Below, piece after piece: positions 34,367 through 42,763 of a stretch of DNA of 64,000 nucleotides. Source of the DNA: Sulfurimonadaceae bacterium (GTDB taxonomy: Bacteria; Campylobacterota; Campylobacteria; Campylobacterales; Sulfurimonadaceae); assembly GCA_016744905.1 (NCBI GenBank), contig JADGDM010000007.1, positions 1-64,000 on the forward strand, in the 5' to 3' direction. The first letter of the stretch is position 1. Every line of letters begins with the position of its first letter. A program made the position numbers and the translations under genes. The notes beneath the pieces are model-generated. The model made no database searches, had not been told where the DNA came from, and saw nothing but the letters and a program-made list of their open reading frames with translations.

Positions 34367-35363
34367 AAGCTGAGTAAATTCATAAATTGATTATAGTTAG
34401 AGCTATCTCTACAATATCGCTCAAGACCACTTTTTGTTGTCTGATTATAATGATCAATTAGATTTGGATTGGCGCCGTTATTTAGTAGTAGTTTAAAAGA
34501 GTGTATATCATTACAAGATTTTCCCGCAAAGGTTAAAGCTGTTTCGCTGCCTTTATATTGAAAATTAACATCTACTCCGTGTTTTAAAAAAAGTTGGAGT
34601 AGTTCGACATTATTATCTGAAGCGGCACGTGTAAATGGAGTATAAACACCACGTGCATCAAGTGCATACATATTAGCACTGGTTTCCAATTATAAAAAGT
34701 GGTGTGAGGCCTGAACTATTTTTTGCTTCTAGTTGAATATTGGCATCTAAGAGTAGGCTTAGTTTCCCTTTGTATTTAGGGGCTTTAGCCAGAGTAGTAT
34801 GAAGTTTTAGTGCAATATAGATGGAGTTGTCTATCTTTCGATCAATATAGTCCAGAGCTGTTTTACCATAGTCATCTTCATGACTAACATTAACGGAAGC
34901 CGTGAGTAAATTTTGAACCATTTGTCTATTATGATTGATTGCAGAGAGTATTAATGCGGTTCTTCCCTTATTTTTTACTAACTGCATAAATTTCATCATT
35001 TAGAGTATAGGGTTCTATATGAATGAGGATTTCTGGAACATGTAGTGGTGTGAAATTTTTAAATACACTTTGTTCAAACACATCACTATCGTAAGCGACA
35101 TTATCTAAATTGCACTTCTGTGAATTAAACTCATAATTAAAAACCCACATTATATTTTCATCCTCAATAGACTCTATAAGATAAGCACTGAGTCCAGCTG
35201 GACCGAAACCGCAAGATCTTTTCATTACATGATAAAAAGAGAGAATTTTAAATTCACTTCCTATGGCATAGAGTTTTAGCTCTTTATGCATAACATATTT
35301 ATTATTATACTTTTTGTTTGCCTCTTGATGAAGAAAATTAACACCATTTTCATCAAAGCTAAT
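34363..35363 (-). pseudogene. Ankyrin-repeat protein gene broken by at least two frameshifts
   Basis: Three minus-strand frames join end to end as one ankyrin-type protein. Frame 1, to 34968, gives the N-terminal globular part ending at EIYAVSKK. Frame 2 (to 34673) gives GRTALILSAINHNRQMVQNL and GLTPLF. Frame 3 (to 34363) gives YTPFTRAASDNNVELLQLFL and LLLNNGANPNLID. The first break is at a run of six T's (34971-34976) where losing one base restores frame, and the second is near 34689-34695. The N-terminal frame has no ATG before 35291, but ATT at 35363-35361 overlaps the upstream stop. The function was probably lost. Confidence 0.75.
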
Positions 35364-35891
35364 CCCCTCTTGAGATCATCTCTTCTGTTATTGTGAAAGT
35401 TTTATTCTCACATGGAGTGTTTTGATATTGATCAAGATACGTTTTATTGGTTTGACCAAAAAATGACATAAGATAGGTATAGTAGCCTATTATCCCAAGT
35501 AGTGGTAACGAGAGAAGAATCCTTATGATAGTAAAATCATGGAAGCTTTGTCTCTTTTTTGTAAAGAGCGTCATGATGAGTGGGAGAATTAAGCTTATAG
35601 ATAAAATGGATAAGAGAAAACGTAAAGAGGCACGTAAAATGTTAAGCCTTCTCCTTGCTCTCCATAAATTGATAGTCCCAGTATCTTTTTCCCTATAGTG
35701 GCATGCCATTTTGAAGATAGAAGCAAAGAAGAATATAGCCAATAAGATATTATTTTTAGGAGAATTGGAGCAGATTCGAGGGTGAGAGATTCAAGTAGAT
35801 AAAAAAGTATTGCAAAGAGAATAGTATCAACAATAAAGGTTAAAAATCTTAGCCAAAGCCCAGCATATGATGGTTCTTCAGAATCAGACAT
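35359..35891 (-). pseudogene. RDD-family membrane protein gene with one frameshift
   Basis: An intact N-terminal half (PSYAGLWLRFLTFIVDTILF, KWHATIGKKILGLSIYGEQG) continues in another frame as LNILRASLRFLLSILSISLI and HDFTIIRILLS, the expected next part of an RDD domain. The break lies near 35644-35650; a single missing base in GAAGG(N)CTTAAC explains it. RDD proteins are small multi-helix membrane proteins, some acting in ion transport. The gene abuts the AEC transporter gene and the broken ankyrin gene, so the segment looks to be decaying as a unit. Confidence 0.75.
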
Positions 35892-36809
35892 CTAAAAACT
35901 AATCAATAATTCACCAAAGATTGCGATGATACCTAGAAAAACGATGGAGGTTATAAACACCAAAGCGGTAAGCTCTTTAGGTCGACAGTCATAGAGTGAG
36001 GCGAGGTTAACGTTGGCTACGGCGAGTGGCATGAGTAGCTCCATCATCAAGATACCTTTTATCATCGGTTCCATCTCTAATATTGTTAAAACAATATAGG
36101 CGATAAGAGGGAGGGCGATAAACTTCAGCGCGCTGACCCATCCAAGTAGAAGCTTGTTGATGGTTTTAAACTTCACTCCATAAAGATAAATACCAAGCAA
36201 AAAGAGCTGCATGGTCATGGAAGCGTAGGCACCCATCATCAGTGAGTTCTCTACAACGGCGCTGGGTTGGTAATGAAAAAGATTCAGTGTGATAGCCATA
36301 AAGGCTGCCCAAAGTATAGGTAGTTTCAAGATGTTTTTGAGCGACTCTTTTACACTGAAATTTCCACGTGAATAGAAGTAGACGCCAAAGGTGTAGACGA
36401 TAAAAATATTCATCAGGTTTATCATCGTGGTGTAGGGAATGGACGCTTCACCAAAAAGTGCGATACCTAAGGGGATTCCTAGATTTCCTGTGTTTCCTAT
36501 CAGCGCACTGACGGTTGCAATGGAGCGCTCTTTGGTATCTTGAAACATTTTTCTAGCGATTGCCCATGAGAAAAGTAAAACAGTTAGTGTGATGAGCAAG
36601 TAGACAAGGGGCGCAAAGATAAGGGATTCATCGATTGGACGTTTAAGCAGTCCCCAAAAAGTGAGAAAAACTTGTAGAAAATAGACATTTAAAAGAGTGA
36701 TGGTTTTATCATCTATCTTCTCTTTAAAACTCCATTTGGCTACGTAACCCATTAAGATAAAAATGTAGACACCGAGAATAGATATGAGTAGAGTGAGTGG
36801 GTCTATTAT
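35892..36809 (-). CDS. AEC-family membrane transporter with probable AUA start
   Basis: The protein has about 306 residues and nine to ten TM helices, and matches auxin-efflux-carrier-type permeases (SALIGNTGNLGIPLGIALFG is the signature helix). The first ATG (36752) lies inside TM1: upstream in frame are DPLTLLISILGVYIFIL and then MGYVAKW, which matches the family N-terminus. No ATG, GTG or TTG occurs before it. The frame opens at ATA codons 36809-36807 and 36806-36804, overlapping the TAA of the upstream kinase, with AAGG just before. I place the start there. Substrates of this family are organic anions, but none is identified here. Confidence 0.8.
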   Translation of the reverse strand: MIDPLTLLISILGVYIFILMGYVAKWSFKEKIDDKTITLLNVYFLQVFLTFWGLLKRPIDESLIFAPLVYLLITLTVLLFSWAIARKMFQDTKERSIATVSALIGNTGNLGIPLGIALFGEASIPYTTMINLMNIFIVYTFGVYFYSRGNFSVKESLKNILKLPILWAAFMAITLNLFHYQPSAVVENSLMMGAYASMTMQLFLLGIYLYGVKFKTINKLLLGWVSALKFIALPLIAYIVLTILEMEPMIKGILMMELLMPLAVANVNLASLYDCRPKELTALVFITSIVFLGIIAIFGELLISF

Positions 36810-37894
36810 TCAGCCTTTGTTAGAGGAAGTTTGATAACAAACTGTGCACCATTTTTTATCTGAATAGCACAGATAGAACCAGCACAATGTTCCTCAATAA
36901 TCATCTTTGACATATGCAGACCCAATCCACCGGAGTCTTTCTTTTTGGTAGTAAAATAGGGATCAAACAGCTTAGGTAAAACATCATCTTTGATGCCTCC
37001 AGCATTATCACTGATACTTAAGATGGTGGAGGTGTCACTACAGTACTGAGAGATGACGAGTTCAGGTTCAGCGATGTTATTTGAGATAAAAAAGTCATTG
37101 GCATTTTTGAGTAGATCGATAAGAACTTGGATGATCTCTTCTTCATAGCTCATAAATTGGACATCCTCCTCAAGTTCTGTAAAAAGACGAACAGAATTTT
37201 GATCTAAGATGGGTTTGACTACTTCTAAGGTACGTTCGATTATGGTACTAAAAGAGGTTTCATGTGTCATTTTATTGGGATCAAAAAAACTGGTAAATTG
37301 ATTCATGGTACCAGAGAGGTGTTGGATGCTTTTATTGATTTTTTCTAGTTCAGGTAAGGTGTTTTCATTGTTAATACCCGATATGGCACCTTCAATTTCT
37401 AGAGAAGAGATAATTGCAGAGATGTAAGACAGTGGCTGTCTCCATTGATGCGCAATAATAGTAATCATCTCACCAAGCTGTGCTTTACGGCTCTGTCTTA
37501 AAAGTTCGGAATGGGCTTTTTTTTGACTTGAAATGTCAATACCTTCAGCCACAATGTATTCGTTATTTCCCTCTTCATGATGAACGGCGTGGATACTAAA
37601 AGTAATCCAGATACGCATTTTAGAGTGCAGTTCGATCTCAATTTCTTGGGAAATAACCTCTCCATGAAGAGCACGTTTTAAACAATCTTGTATATGTGCT
37701 TTGTTGTTGATATCATAACTCCACCAACGCGCATCACTAAAATGCTGGCCTTTGATATCATTAAGATTTAGCTGTGACATCTGTAGGGGTAGATTGTTGA
37801 CAAAGAGGATATGTCCTTCTAAGTCAAGAAGAGCGACAAAGGTATGCATATCATCAAGAAGTGCAGAAACTTTTTTAGCGGTCTCTTGTTCCAT
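36806..37894 (-). CDS. Soluble PAS sensor histidine kinase
   Basis: The 362-residue kinase has an N-terminal PAS domain (about 10-125, TFVALLDLEGHILFVNNLPL) and no TM helix. It is followed by the H-box TIIAHQWRQPLSYISAI and an HATPase with SDNAGGI and GGLGLHMSK. It thus senses a cytoplasmic or membrane-associated signal. No regulator gene is adjacent. The AEC transporter frame overlaps its stop codon, suggesting translational coupling of kinase and transporter. Confidence 0.9.
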   Translation of the reverse strand: MEQETAKKVSALLDDMHTFVALLDLEGHILFVNNLPLQMSQLNLNDIKGQHFSDARWWSYDINNKAHIQDCLKRALHGEVISQEIEIELHSKMRIWITFSIHAVHHEEGNNEYIVAEGIDISSQKKAHSELLRQSRKAQLGEMITIIAHQWRQPLSYISAIISSLEIEGAISGINNENTLPELEKINKSIQHLSGTMNQFTSFFDPNKMTHETSFSTIIERTLEVVKPILDQNSVRLFTELEEDVQFMSYEEEIIQVLIDLLKNANDFFISNNIAEPELVISQYCSDTSTILSISDNAGGIKDDVLPKLFDPYFTTKKKDSGGLGLHMSKMIIEEHCAGSICAIQIKNGAQFVIKLPLTKAE

Positions 37895-38006
37895 TAGAAT
37901 CCCTTATAAATCTTGTAAATTATCTTAAAATATTATAGCGAATTATTTAGGCTACTCTAACACTGCCTTGGCTAAAATCCATCAAAGAATAAAAAAGTGA
38001 GTCTAA

Positions 38007-39623
38007 ATGATAGATGTTTTAGTTGTAGGTAGTGGGGGTGCTGGCTTAGTGAGCGCGCTGGAAGCTTCAAAAAATGGTGCCAAAGTGGTGGTACTTTCTA
38101 AATCATATCCAACACGTTCACAAACCTGCATGGCGCAAGGTGGTATCAATGCTGCGCTGGGTCATAAAGAAGCAGACTCGATAGAGCAACATAAAAAAGA
38201 TACACTCAAGGCCGCGCATGGATTGGCGGACGAAAAGGCGGTAGAACTTTTAACGTCTAGCGCGCCAGAAGCGGTGGCTTTTTTAGATGCTATCGGTGTG
38301 CCTTTTTCACGTGATAAAAACTCCAATATAGCGCAACGTCGATTGGGTGGAGCAAGCAGTTCACGTGCGTGTTATGCACAAGACTATACCGGTCTAAAAA
38401 TCCTACATACGCTTTACGATCAGTGTTTAAAAGAGGGTATAGAGTTTAAAAATGAACGTTTTTTACTTAACTATATCGTTGACACAGATGAAAATGGAGT
38501 CGAGCGCGCTAGTGGTGCGACGGCTTTAAATATCCAAAGTGGAGATGTTGAAGAGTACCGAGCAAAAACAGTCATCGCTGCAACGGGTGGATATGCCAGA
38601 CTTTTTGACAAAAACTCTACTAACTCCACTGCCTCAACGGGTGATGGGGTTGCGGCGGCTATGCGCGCTGGAGCACGGTTGAGTGACTTAGAGTTTATTC
38701 AGTTTCATCCTACGGCGCTTAAAGAGTCTTCTATTTTGATTTCAGAGTCAGCACGTGGAGCAGGTGGACATCTTTTAAATGCCAAACATGAACGTTTTAC
38801 CAATGAACTCGCTCCTCGTGATGAGGTGGCACGTGCGATTGCAGATGAGATAGAAGATGGTGGTGCTGTTTATCTGGATATTCGTCATTTAGGTGAAGCA
38901 TTTATTATGCATGAACTTCCCCAAGAGAGAAAATTGGCCAAGCTGTATGAAAACATTGATCCGGTGCATGATCTGATTCCTATTCGTCCTGTAGCACACT
39001 ATTCGATGGGTGGTATAGAAGTTGATGAAACTTCTCAGACAACACTTAAGGGTCTGTACGCCGTGGGTGAATGTGCCAATCATAAAGTCCACGGTGCCAA
39101 TCGTCTAGGGGGGAACTCACTTTTAGAACTTATCGTCTTTGGAAAACAAGCAGGCGAGAATGCTTCCAAAAATGCATTGGGACATGAGCGTAATTTTTTA
39201 GAAAGTTCTCAAAGTGATAAAGACAGTGCGTTTATCTTAGGTCTCATAGCATCCAAAAGTCAAACAGATTTTTATGAAAAACGTACCCTAATGGGAAATG
39301 TTTTCTACAATAGTGTTGGACTTAAACGTGATGAAAAGAGTTTGAATGAAGTACTTATTCTGGTGAAACAGATTCAGAGTGACTATGTATTGATGGGACC
39401 TAAAGATAAAAGTAAGGTTTACAATACCAATCTTGTTGAGTTTATCGAGTTTGGTAACAGTGTAGAGTTGGCCGAGATTGTTTTATTAGGTGCCATTAGA
39501 CGTAATGAGAGTCGTGGGGCACACTTTAGAAGTGACAAACCACAACAAAATGATGAAGAGTATGCGGCGCATACAATTTCATACAAAGAGGATGGTGTTT
39601 TATGCGTAGATTTTATGAAGTAA
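38007..39623 (+). CDS. sdhA: Succinate dehydrogenase/fumarate reductase flavoprotein subunit
   Basis: The 538-residue subunit carries an N-terminal FAD-binding Rossmann motif (VLVVGSGGAGLVSALEASKN), the flavin-attachment and QGGINAALG regions, the substrate-site HPTAL and RGAGG-type motifs, and the C-terminal HGANRLGGNSLLELIVFG. It interconverts succinate and fumarate, as in the reductive TCA cycle or anaerobic respiration. There is no twin-arginine signal, unlike the periplasmic methylmenaquinol:fumarate reductase of some Campylobacterota, so it should be cytoplasmic. A small acidic gene starts inside its 3' end, then sdhB. Confidence 0.92.
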   Translation: MIDVLVVGSGGAGLVSALEASKNGAKVVVLSKSYPTRSQTCMAQGGINAALGHKEADSIEQHKKDTLKAAHGLADEKAVELLTSSAPEAVAFLDAIGVPFSRDKNSNIAQRRLGGASSSRACYAQDYTGLKILHTLYDQCLKEGIEFKNERFLLNYIVDTDENGVERASGATALNIQSGDVEEYRAKTVIAATGGYARLFDKNSTNSTASTGDGVAAAMRAGARLSDLEFIQFHPTALKESSILISESARGAGGHLLNAKHERFTNELAPRDEVARAIADEIEDGGAVYLDIRHLGEAFIMHELPQERKLAKLYENIDPVHDLIPIRPVAHYSMGGIEVDETSQTTLKGLYAVGECANHKVHGANRLGGNSLLELIVFGKQAGENASKNALGHERNFLESSQSDKDSAFILGLIASKSQTDFYEKRTLMGNVFYNSVGLKRDEKSLNEVLILVKQIQSDYVLMGPKDKSKVYNTNLVEFIEFGNSVELAEIVLLGAIRRNESRGAHFRSDKPQQNDEEYAAHTISYKEDGVLCVDFMK

Positions 39624-39796
39624 GTTTTAACAGTACGGATGAGGCGATAGATAAGTTACTTGAAGAGAGCGAAGATAGTAATTGGGGTGGCGGATCTTGT
39701 GAAGACTCTTTGGATGATGCTTTTTATGAGCGTGATGAAAAAGATGAAGAGTTTTATGATGAAGAGGATGATTATGAACGTGAGATGTGTGACTAA
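39602..39796 (+). CDS. Small highly acidic protein between sdhA and sdhB
   Basis: The 64-residue product starts inside the last codons of the flavoprotein gene (22-base overlap). After a basic N-terminus (MRRFYEVSFNSTDEAIDKL) the last 40 residues are mostly Asp and Glu with several Tyr and Cys (CEDSLDDAFYERDEKDEEFY). Its stop is three bases before the sdhB start. No homologous family is recognised. Position suggests an assembly factor, inhibitor or small subunit of the complex; this is not shown by sequence. Confidence 0.65.
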   Translation: MRRFYEVSFNSTDEAIDKLLEESEDSNWGGGSCEDSLDDAFYERDEKDEEFYDEEDDYEREMCD

Positions 39797-39799
39797 ATC

Positions 39800-40504
39800 A
39801 TGAAAATAGAAGTTCAACGTAATTCTAAAGTTTCTTATGAGATTGCTGATGCTGACCTTACACTTTTAGAAGCGCTCAGTGAAATCAAAACAACACAAGA
39901 TGCCTCACTCTCATTTTCATCAGGATGTCGAAGTTCTGTTTGTGGGTCATGTTCGATGCGTGTTAATGGTAAAGAAGTTCTAGCATGTGCCTATAAGGTA
40001 AAAGCTGGCGATGTAGTAGAACCTCTTAAAAATATGGCTGTTGTTCGTGACTTGGTGGTGGACTTTTCAAAAGCTTATGAAACAATGAGTCGCGCTAAAA
40101 CATGGATAACGGCTAAAGAAGAGCGTATTAAAGTTAGTGAAGAGGACGAGGCACTTAATGAGTTACAAAGTGACTGTATTTTGTGTGGGTCATGTTATAG
40201 TGCTTGTCCTGTTTACGCTGTAAATGATGATTTTCTAGGGCCATTTGCACTAACACGTGCATGGCGTTATGTTAGTGATGTACGTGAAGATGGTGTTATG
40301 GATAAAATAGAGACTATCCAAGCAAATGGTATCTGGGACTGTACCTTATGTGATGAGTGTACTGTCGTCTGCCCCTCAAATATCTCTTCAAAACAAGACA
40401 TCGTAAAACTCAGAGGTAAAAGTGGCATCCTTGGATTTATGGATCCAAACTTTATGAATAACTTTGGCGGTGGCGGTCTAGACTTCGGTGCGCCACAGTT
40501 TTAA
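39800..40504 (+). CDS. sdhB: Succinate dehydrogenase/fumarate reductase iron-sulfur subunit
   Basis: The 234-residue subunit has a plant-type [2Fe-2S] N-terminal domain (SSGCRSSVCGSCSMR and the distal Cys in VLACAYKV). Its C-terminal domain has two cluster motifs (CILCGSCYSACPVY and CTLCDECTVVCPSN), matching the 2Fe, 4Fe and 3Fe/4Fe sites of SdhB/FrdB. It passes electrons from the flavoprotein to a membrane quinone site. No sdhC, sdhD or CCG-type sdhE gene follows (the next gene is a PAP2 phosphatase on the other strand), so the membrane partner is encoded elsewhere or is unusual. Confidence 0.9.
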   Translation: MKIEVQRNSKVSYEIADADLTLLEALSEIKTTQDASLSFSSGCRSSVCGSCSMRVNGKEVLACAYKVKAGDVVEPLKNMAVVRDLVVDFSKAYETMSRAKTWITAKEERIKVSEEDEALNELQSDCILCGSCYSACPVYAVNDDFLGPFALTRAWRYVSDVREDGVMDKIETIQANGIWDCTLCDECTVVCPSNISSKQDIVKLRGKSGILGFMDPNFMNNFGGGGLDFGAPQF

Positions 40505-40510
40505 ACTTTT

Positions 40511-41062
40511 CTACCAAGTCATTTTTAACCCATAATAGTTATTTGAACTATGGTGGGTATTAAACACCACAGGTTTTATCTCACTATCTTTCATTTTATA
40601 AGCATCTGTAAAAATCCATGAAAATACACTGCCTATTAGCGCACCAGCAATGACGTCATGGGTATAGTGATGTTGTGACTCTACACGGGTATACGCAGTA
40701 AAAGTGGCACCAATATATGCTAGTGCAGCATATTTTAGACCATATCTCATGTGGATAAATGTGGCACTTTGAAAAGTTGTAGAGGTGTGTCCTGAGGGAA
40801 AAGAGCGGGTGTTCTCACCATTGGGCCGTTCTTCTTGAACACTGTATTTTAGAGTATATGTGGTTGCAAGTGTGGCACCAAATGATTTGTAAAAAGCGTA
40901 TTGACCTTGGGTGTCTTGCAAATAGAGTGTTGCTCCATAAGCAGAAGCGGGGATAATAATAAGTAGTGCATCACCGATGTCTTCTAATGTCTGTTGTCTG
41001 TGAGAAAGTTCACCAGCGCCCAGCGCGCTGGCGAGCAGTAGTGGACCGAGTAGTTTTCGCAT
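40511..41062 (-). CDS. PAP2-family phosphatase
   Basis: The 183-residue product has a signal-like N-terminus and the three PAP2 motifs: KYSVQEERP, then SFPSGHTSTTF, then ESQHHYTHDVIAGALIG. The SGHT and SxxHxxxD residues are the catalytic pair in phosphatidic-acid-phosphatase or undecaprenyl-diphosphatase type enzymes. It likely dephosphorylates a lipid phosphate at the membrane outer face. It ends six bases from the convergent sdhB stop and touches the small hypothetical gene at 41062. Confidence 0.88.
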   Translation of the reverse strand: MRKLLGPLLLASALGAGELSHRQQTLEDIGDALLIIIPASAYGATLYLQDTQGQYAFYKSFGATLATTYTLKYSVQEERPNGENTRSFPSGHTSTTFQSATFIHMRYGLKYAALAYIGATFTAYTRVESQHHYTHDVIAGALIGSVFSWIFTDAYKMKDSEIKPVVFNTHHSSNNYYGLKMTW

Positions 41063-41388
41063 TAAAGTGTTTTGATATCCATCAGTTCTATACGTTCACA
41101 CTCTTTTTTGATGAGTTTTTTATTGCTTGCGTCATCTTCTGCCAGTGTTAGTAAATCGGCAAAATCATCTTTTAGTGCTTCAAAACTCTGAATCTCTTTT
41201 TGCGTCCCAATCATAACTTTAGCGTTCTCTTCAAGTGCATTAAGTTCGATGTTACGAAAACCTTTTGCAAATTCACTTTTAATAACCTTGGCTACCTTCT
41301 CATTTTCAAGTAGTTTTGCCAAAGTGACTTCAACGTTTACATCACTTTTACACAGTACCTTATACGAAACCAACATATTACCATCCAT
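41062..41388 (-). CDS. Hypothetical protein of 108 residues
   Basis: The product is soluble and rich in Lys, Glu and Leu, probably helical with a short N-terminal strand (LVSYKVLCKSDVNVEVTLAK). No family is recognised. A GGGA-type ribosome site precedes the ATG at 41388 and the stop is next to the PAP2 start, so the two are likely co-transcribed. An operator-like TTGCAA cluster lies upstream at 41429-41463. Confidence 0.6.
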   Translation of the reverse strand: MDGNMLVSYKVLCKSDVNVEVTLAKLLENEKVAKVIKSEFAKGFRNIELNALEENAKVMIGTQKEIQSFEALKDDFADLLTLAEDDASNKKLIKKECERIELMDIKTL

Positions 41389-41428
41389 GACTTCATCCCT
41401 TTATGTGATAAATTATGGTGATATTATA

Positions 41429-41463
41429 TTGCAATATGCAAGAGAGTTATTATTATCTTGCAA
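41429..41463. promoter_or_regulatory. TTGCAA operator cluster upstream of the 41388 gene
   Basis: TTGCATATTGCAA (dyad 41429-41441) overlaps a minus-strand TATAAT -10, and a further TTGCAA lies at 41458-41463, giving TCTTGCA/TGCAAGA arms around a 12-base spacer. The arrangement fits a repressor bound over the promoter. The regulator is unknown. The site might also be read as a weak terminator of the superoxide-reductase gene. Confidence 0.4.
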
Positions 41464-41472
41464 ATTGACATA

Positions 41473-41901
41473 TTATAGTGTGTGTGTAGCTGTCCAGATA
41501 CCGTGAAGGTTACAGCCTGATTTGGCAGTTAATGTTTTTACATTATCAAGTTTGAGTCCAAAAGAAGCAGCGCCTCGTGAGATCTCAGGTTCTAGTGTTG
41601 ACTTACCAACAAGTTTACCATCTGCGTAAAGCTCAATAAAATCAATCCAATGATCTTGCGTACTTGGATGAACAATTCCGCCTTGACCTATTAAAATCTC
41701 TACTAAGGTATAACCCTTAGAGTCTTTTTCTTTAAGTGTTATGAGTGGTGTATGTTTGAGTTCACCCTTGTCTAATTTCTTAGGATTTTTAGGTTTCATC
41801 TCAAGACGGTTCATATACTGTTCTTCCATCTTTGCTTCTGCGCCAACTGCTGCAACAACTGCGGCTAAACCTGCTACTCTTAATGCTTCTCTTCTATTCA
41901 T
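41473..41901 (-). CDS. Exported superoxide reductase (neelaredoxin type)
   Basis: From ATG 41901, with an AAGGA ribosome site six bases before it, the protein has 142 residues. A longer reading from 41943 lacks such a site. A twin-arginine-like signal (NRREALRVAGLAAVVAAVG) precedes a class II superoxide-reductase domain with the iron ligands His (KHTPL), His (VHPS), His (QDHWIDFIELYADG), Cys and His (CNLHGIW). It reduces superoxide to peroxide without forming oxygen. The TAT signal means it would fold in the cytoplasm with iron and act in the periplasm. Confidence 0.9.
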   Translation of the reverse strand: MNRREALRVAGLAAVVAAVGAEAKMEEQYMNRLEMKPKNPKKLDKGELKHTPLITLKEKDSKGYTLVEILIGQGGIVHPSTQDHWIDFIELYADGKLVGKSTLEPEISRGAASFGLKLDNVKTLTAKSGCNLHGIWTATHTL

Positions 41902-41986
41902 ATTTGTTCCTTTTAAGTGGTGAAATTTAAACTGTTCCATCATATCGCTTGCTGGATAATAATAAGCTAAAAAATTAGGGCTACTT

Positions 41987-42313
41987 TTAAGCCTTATGCA
42001 CCATCTTTAGACCGATAATACCTAAGACAATAAGTCCGATAAAGAAAAAGCGCTCCAGTGCAGCACTGTCTCCAAAAAAGACAATACCTATAAGAAAGGT
42101 GCCCACCGCTCCGATGCCTGTCCAGACAGCGTAGGCTGTACCCATAGGGATAACTTTTTGTGCCAGTAGTAGTAAAAATCCACTCACAAACATACTAAAA
42201 CCTGAAAAAAGTAACCACAGGGGAACAAAGCCTTCTTCTGTGATGCCGAGCTTAAGACCGACAGGCCAGCCCCATTCAAAGATACCTGCTGCTATTAAGT
42301 ATATCCATGCCAT
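41987..42313 (-). CDS. SMR-family efflux protein, Gdx/SugE-like (second of a pair)
   Basis: The 108-residue product has four TM helices. The membrane glutamate is in GIFEWGWPVGLKLG, and the GTAYAVWTGIGAVGTF signature belongs to the SugE/Gdx branch rather than EmrE. Gdx proteins export guanidinium. It lies eight bases after a homologue, so the pair probably forms an antiparallel heterodimer. The WGWP sequence in TM1 departs from the usual VxWxxGLKY. Confidence 0.87.
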   Translation of the reverse strand: MAWIYLIAAGIFEWGWPVGLKLGITEEGFVPLWLLFSGFSMFVSGFLLLLAQKVIPMGTAYAVWTGIGAVGTFLIGIVFFGDSAALERFFFIGLIVLGIIGLKMVHKA

Positions 42314-42321
42314 GTTCGCTC

Positions 42322-42651
42322 CTAGTGTGAAGATAGTTTAAGCCCAACTATCCCAGCGATAATTAGACCAACAAATATAAAACGTTTGATTTCAGCAGAC
42401 TCTTTAAAAAGGAGAATTCCCAAAACAAAGGCACCTACGGAACCAATCCCTGTCCAAACTGCATATGCCGTTCCCATAGGGATGACTTGCTGTGCGAGCA
42501 TCAGTAAAGCACCACTAATAATCATCGTCACAGCTGCAAAACTTAACCAGTACCAATTGGTAGCCTCTTCTGTTTTTCCAAGTTTAAGTCCTACAGGCCA
42601 ACCCCACTCGAAAAGACCCGCTAAAATAAGATAAATCCACTCTATACTCAT
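42322..42651 (-). CDS. SMR-family efflux protein, Gdx/SugE-like (first of a pair)
   Basis: The 109-residue product has four TM helices, with the essential glutamate in GLFEWGWPVGLKLG and the GTAYAVWTGIGSVGAF motif. It is clearly homologous to the following gene. Such tandem pairs usually make obligate heterodimers with opposite membrane topologies. I looked in the 110-base leader for a guanidine riboswitch and saw none. The promoter region is shared with the PAS/GGDEF/EAL gene. Confidence 0.87.
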   Translation of the reverse strand: MSIEWIYLILAGLFEWGWPVGLKLGKTEEATNWYWLSFAAVTMIISGALLMLAQQVIPMGTAYAVWTGIGSVGAFVLGILLFKESAEIKRFIFVGLIIAGIVGLKLSSH

Positions 42652-42729
42652 GAAGACTCCTACGTTTTTAGTATAGTAACCAAATAGTATGTAGTTTCAA
42701 ATATAATATTAATTTACAGTATATTTTTG

Positions 42730-42735
42730 TATAAT
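42730..42735 (+). promoter_or_regulatory. -10 element of the PAS-GGDEF-EAL gene
   Basis: TTTTTGTATAATGG gives a TG-less extended -10 with TATAAT about 29 bases before the ATG at 42764. No -35 element is evident, but A/T tracts precede it at ten-base intervals, as is common in Campylobacterota promoters. Confidence 0.5.
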
Positions 42736-42763
42736 GGATATTATCACATTTTAAAATGACGGA

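Noticed and set aside
34968-34985. Programmed -1 frameshifting at the A6/T6 run in the ankyrin gene
   Set aside because: Restoring the ankyrin frame needs loss of one base (a +1 shift), not -1, and a second break exists downstream.
42652-42763. Guanidine riboswitch upstream of the paired SMR genes
   Set aside because: Gdx-type exporters often have ykkC-class leaders, but the 110-base shared leader is A/T-rich with no GC stem-loops or conserved ykkC core.
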